From JANSWY01 sp965228955 (GTDB lineage: Bacteria; Bacteroidota; Bacteroidia; Cytophagales; Cyclobacteriaceae), in contig OZ245848.1 in assembly GCA_965228955.1 (NCBI GenBank), forward strand, positions 3,410,001 to 3,474,000: DNA of 64,000 nt, read 5' to 3'. Each line of letters starts with the position of its first letter. The first letter of the stretch is position 1. The notes under the pieces were generated by a model, which saw only the letters and a program-made list of their open reading frames with translations, was not told the origin of the DNA and searched no databases. Positions 63,184 through 64,000 of the stretch are shown here, in pieces. The position numbers were made by a program, and so were the translations under genes.

Positions 63184-64000
63184 CTACAATTTGGCCTGAA
63201 TCATAACAATTACTTCAGTATTATAATTATTCTGAATGATCCCTGATTCGGTATCTATGTATTCAGGCCAAACATTAACCCCTCCTGTTAATTTGATTTT
63301 TGGATTAACGTAATAATTAAATCCTCCTCCAAACTTCATCAATAGATCATCAAGAGCATCAAAATCCGCACTCTGGAGGTTCGCATAGATTTGAATATCT
63401 CCAATGCTTTGCGGAACAATATTATCGCTTAGAAGCCATCCTACTTCTGTGTATAAAATTTGACCAGTTCCAATAGTAGGAAATCTAGTTCCTACTCCAT
63501 TAAAAGATTCTCCCACTCCACCGTTGACCGGATTGTTCACACCTATATTCCTAATATAATTGGGTCCCATATTATAGTTGAAATATCCAAGGTAAAAAGT
63601 CAACGCACTGCTGTAAAAAGGTAAGTCAATGAACAAATCAACAGCCTTTAAATTCAATGCATGCTGAAGTGTATCTCCTGTTATTGTCAAACTTTGCATT
63701 GCGTCTTGTTGAAACTGATAGCCGAACCCAATATTGATTATTTTTTTCTTACCCAGATAAGTTCCCCTTTGATATGGAGAGTTGACCTGTTCTTTATCCA
63801 ATAGTTGATATTTTACATAACCGGAAGTCTGTAATTTAGGATTCGCATTCGCATAGTCCGCCATCTCAATCTGAGGAGCACTATTTGTCACTAAATATGG
63901 CTTAGAAACTACTGTTCGATAGTTCCATTTACCGATATTTCCAGTTGAGAACACACTTAATTTTCTCAAAAAGTGATCTGATTTATTAATGGTTGGTAAT
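63184..64000 (-). CDS. Partial outer-membrane barrel protein (5' end beyond window)
   Basis: At least 271 codons stay open to the right edge with no stop, so the start lies outside. A TTG at 63967-63969 is internal, since the frame continues upstream of it (KSDHFLRKLSVFS). The visible part is a strand-rich barrel with LGKKKIINIGFGYQFQQ, LFIDLPFYSSALTFYLGYFNYNMGP and a C-terminal TEVIVMIQAKL, resembling phosphate-selective-porin-like (OprP/OprO) proteins of Bacteroidota. It converges with lepB (2 bases). Confidence 0.7.
   Translation of the reverse strand, partial: LPTINKSDHFLRKLSVFSTGNIGKWNYRTVVSKPYLVTNSAPQIEMADYANANPKLQTSGYVKYQLLDKEQVNSPYQRGTYLGKKKIINIGFGYQFQQDAMQSLTITGDTLQHALNLKAVDLFIDLPFYSSALTFYLGYFNYNMGPNYIRNIGVNNPVNGGVGESFNGVGTRFPTIGTGQILYTEVGWLLSDNIVPQSIGDIQIYANLQSADFDALDDLLMKFGGGFNYYVNPKIKLTGGVNVWPEYIDTESGIIQNNYNTEVIVMIQAKL

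Noticed and set aside
1..64000. tRNA, rRNA and CRISPR arrays
   Set aside because: No cloverleaf-like intergenic segment, rRNA motif or regularly spaced repeat was seen on either strand.

Overview
The window is an AT-rich chromosomal segment from a member of the Bacteroidota, most likely a gliding-type marine Cytophagales (Reichenbachiella/Fulvivirga/Marivirga-like; this rank is inference). The signs are T9SS type A and type B C-terminal sorting domains, a PorP/SprF-like protein, a TonB receptor followed by a DUF4249 lipoprotein, LytTR two-component genes, DUF5683 and DUF5684-type proteins, and a promoter with the Bacteroidota layout (TTG, 19 bp, TAnnTTTG). I saw no rRNA, tRNA, CRISPR array, insertion sequence or obvious prophage. 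Several genes start with TTG or GTG. || Layout: 1-6.6 kb holds a lipoprotein running off the left edge, a TonB_C plus leucine-rich-repeat fusion, and a 1384-residue T9SS cargo protein. 6.9-9.2 kb is a three-gene operon: an alpha/beta hydrolase with a Cys nucleophile, an SRPBCC protein and an AraC regulator. It is preceded by a 14-bp direct repeat at 21-bp spacing. 9.2-15.1 kb carries a lipoprotein, a methylesterase-like hydrolase, a PAS-GAF histidine kinase, a coiled-coil protein and small secreted proteins. 15.2-19.1 kb is a compact operon of a CPBP protease, a serine hydrolase, a LytS-type kinase and a LytTR regulator. 19.1-21 kb has a LysR gene divergent from NIPSNAP and NTF2-like genes. 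|| 21-26.5 kb is a minus-strand block: a TlpA-like thioredoxin, a barrel protein, a stand-alone NqrC-like FMN-binding protein, a DUF4272 protein, a short DUF4157 protein of the kind linked to extracellular contractile injection systems, and a lipoprotein. 26.6-30.2 kb holds a serine hydrolase and a run of small membrane proteins. 30.2-34.1 kb is a TonB receptor unit. 34.1-43.4 kb is a patchwork of single genes: a subclass B1 metallo-beta-lactamase homologue with all zinc ligands, an OmpA protein, a kinase-like protein without an ATPase domain, DUF1353, a CheX/CheC-like phosphatase, RDD, VOC, another serine hydrolase and a LysR. || 43.4-50 kb is a surface locus: a PorP/SprF-like gene overlapping a metzincin, divergent from a 1469-residue PKD protein with a type B sorting domain. 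50-54.6 kb has a CYTH protein, a SpoIIAA-like protein, MarR with a perfect operator palindrome, and an ECF sigma/membrane protein/Spy-like operon. 54.9-63.2 kb is the conserved housekeeping part: pyrG, yidC, parA, parB, DUF5683, dapB and lepB. A barrel protein runs off the right edge. || How the parts work together: the best candidates for local systems are the CPBP protease/serine hydrolase/LytTR operon (possible envelope or peptide sensing), the hydrolase/SRPBCC/AraC operon with its own direct-repeat operator, the DUF4272/NqrC-like/barrel operon beside DUF4157, and the metzincin/SprF-like/type B surface locus.
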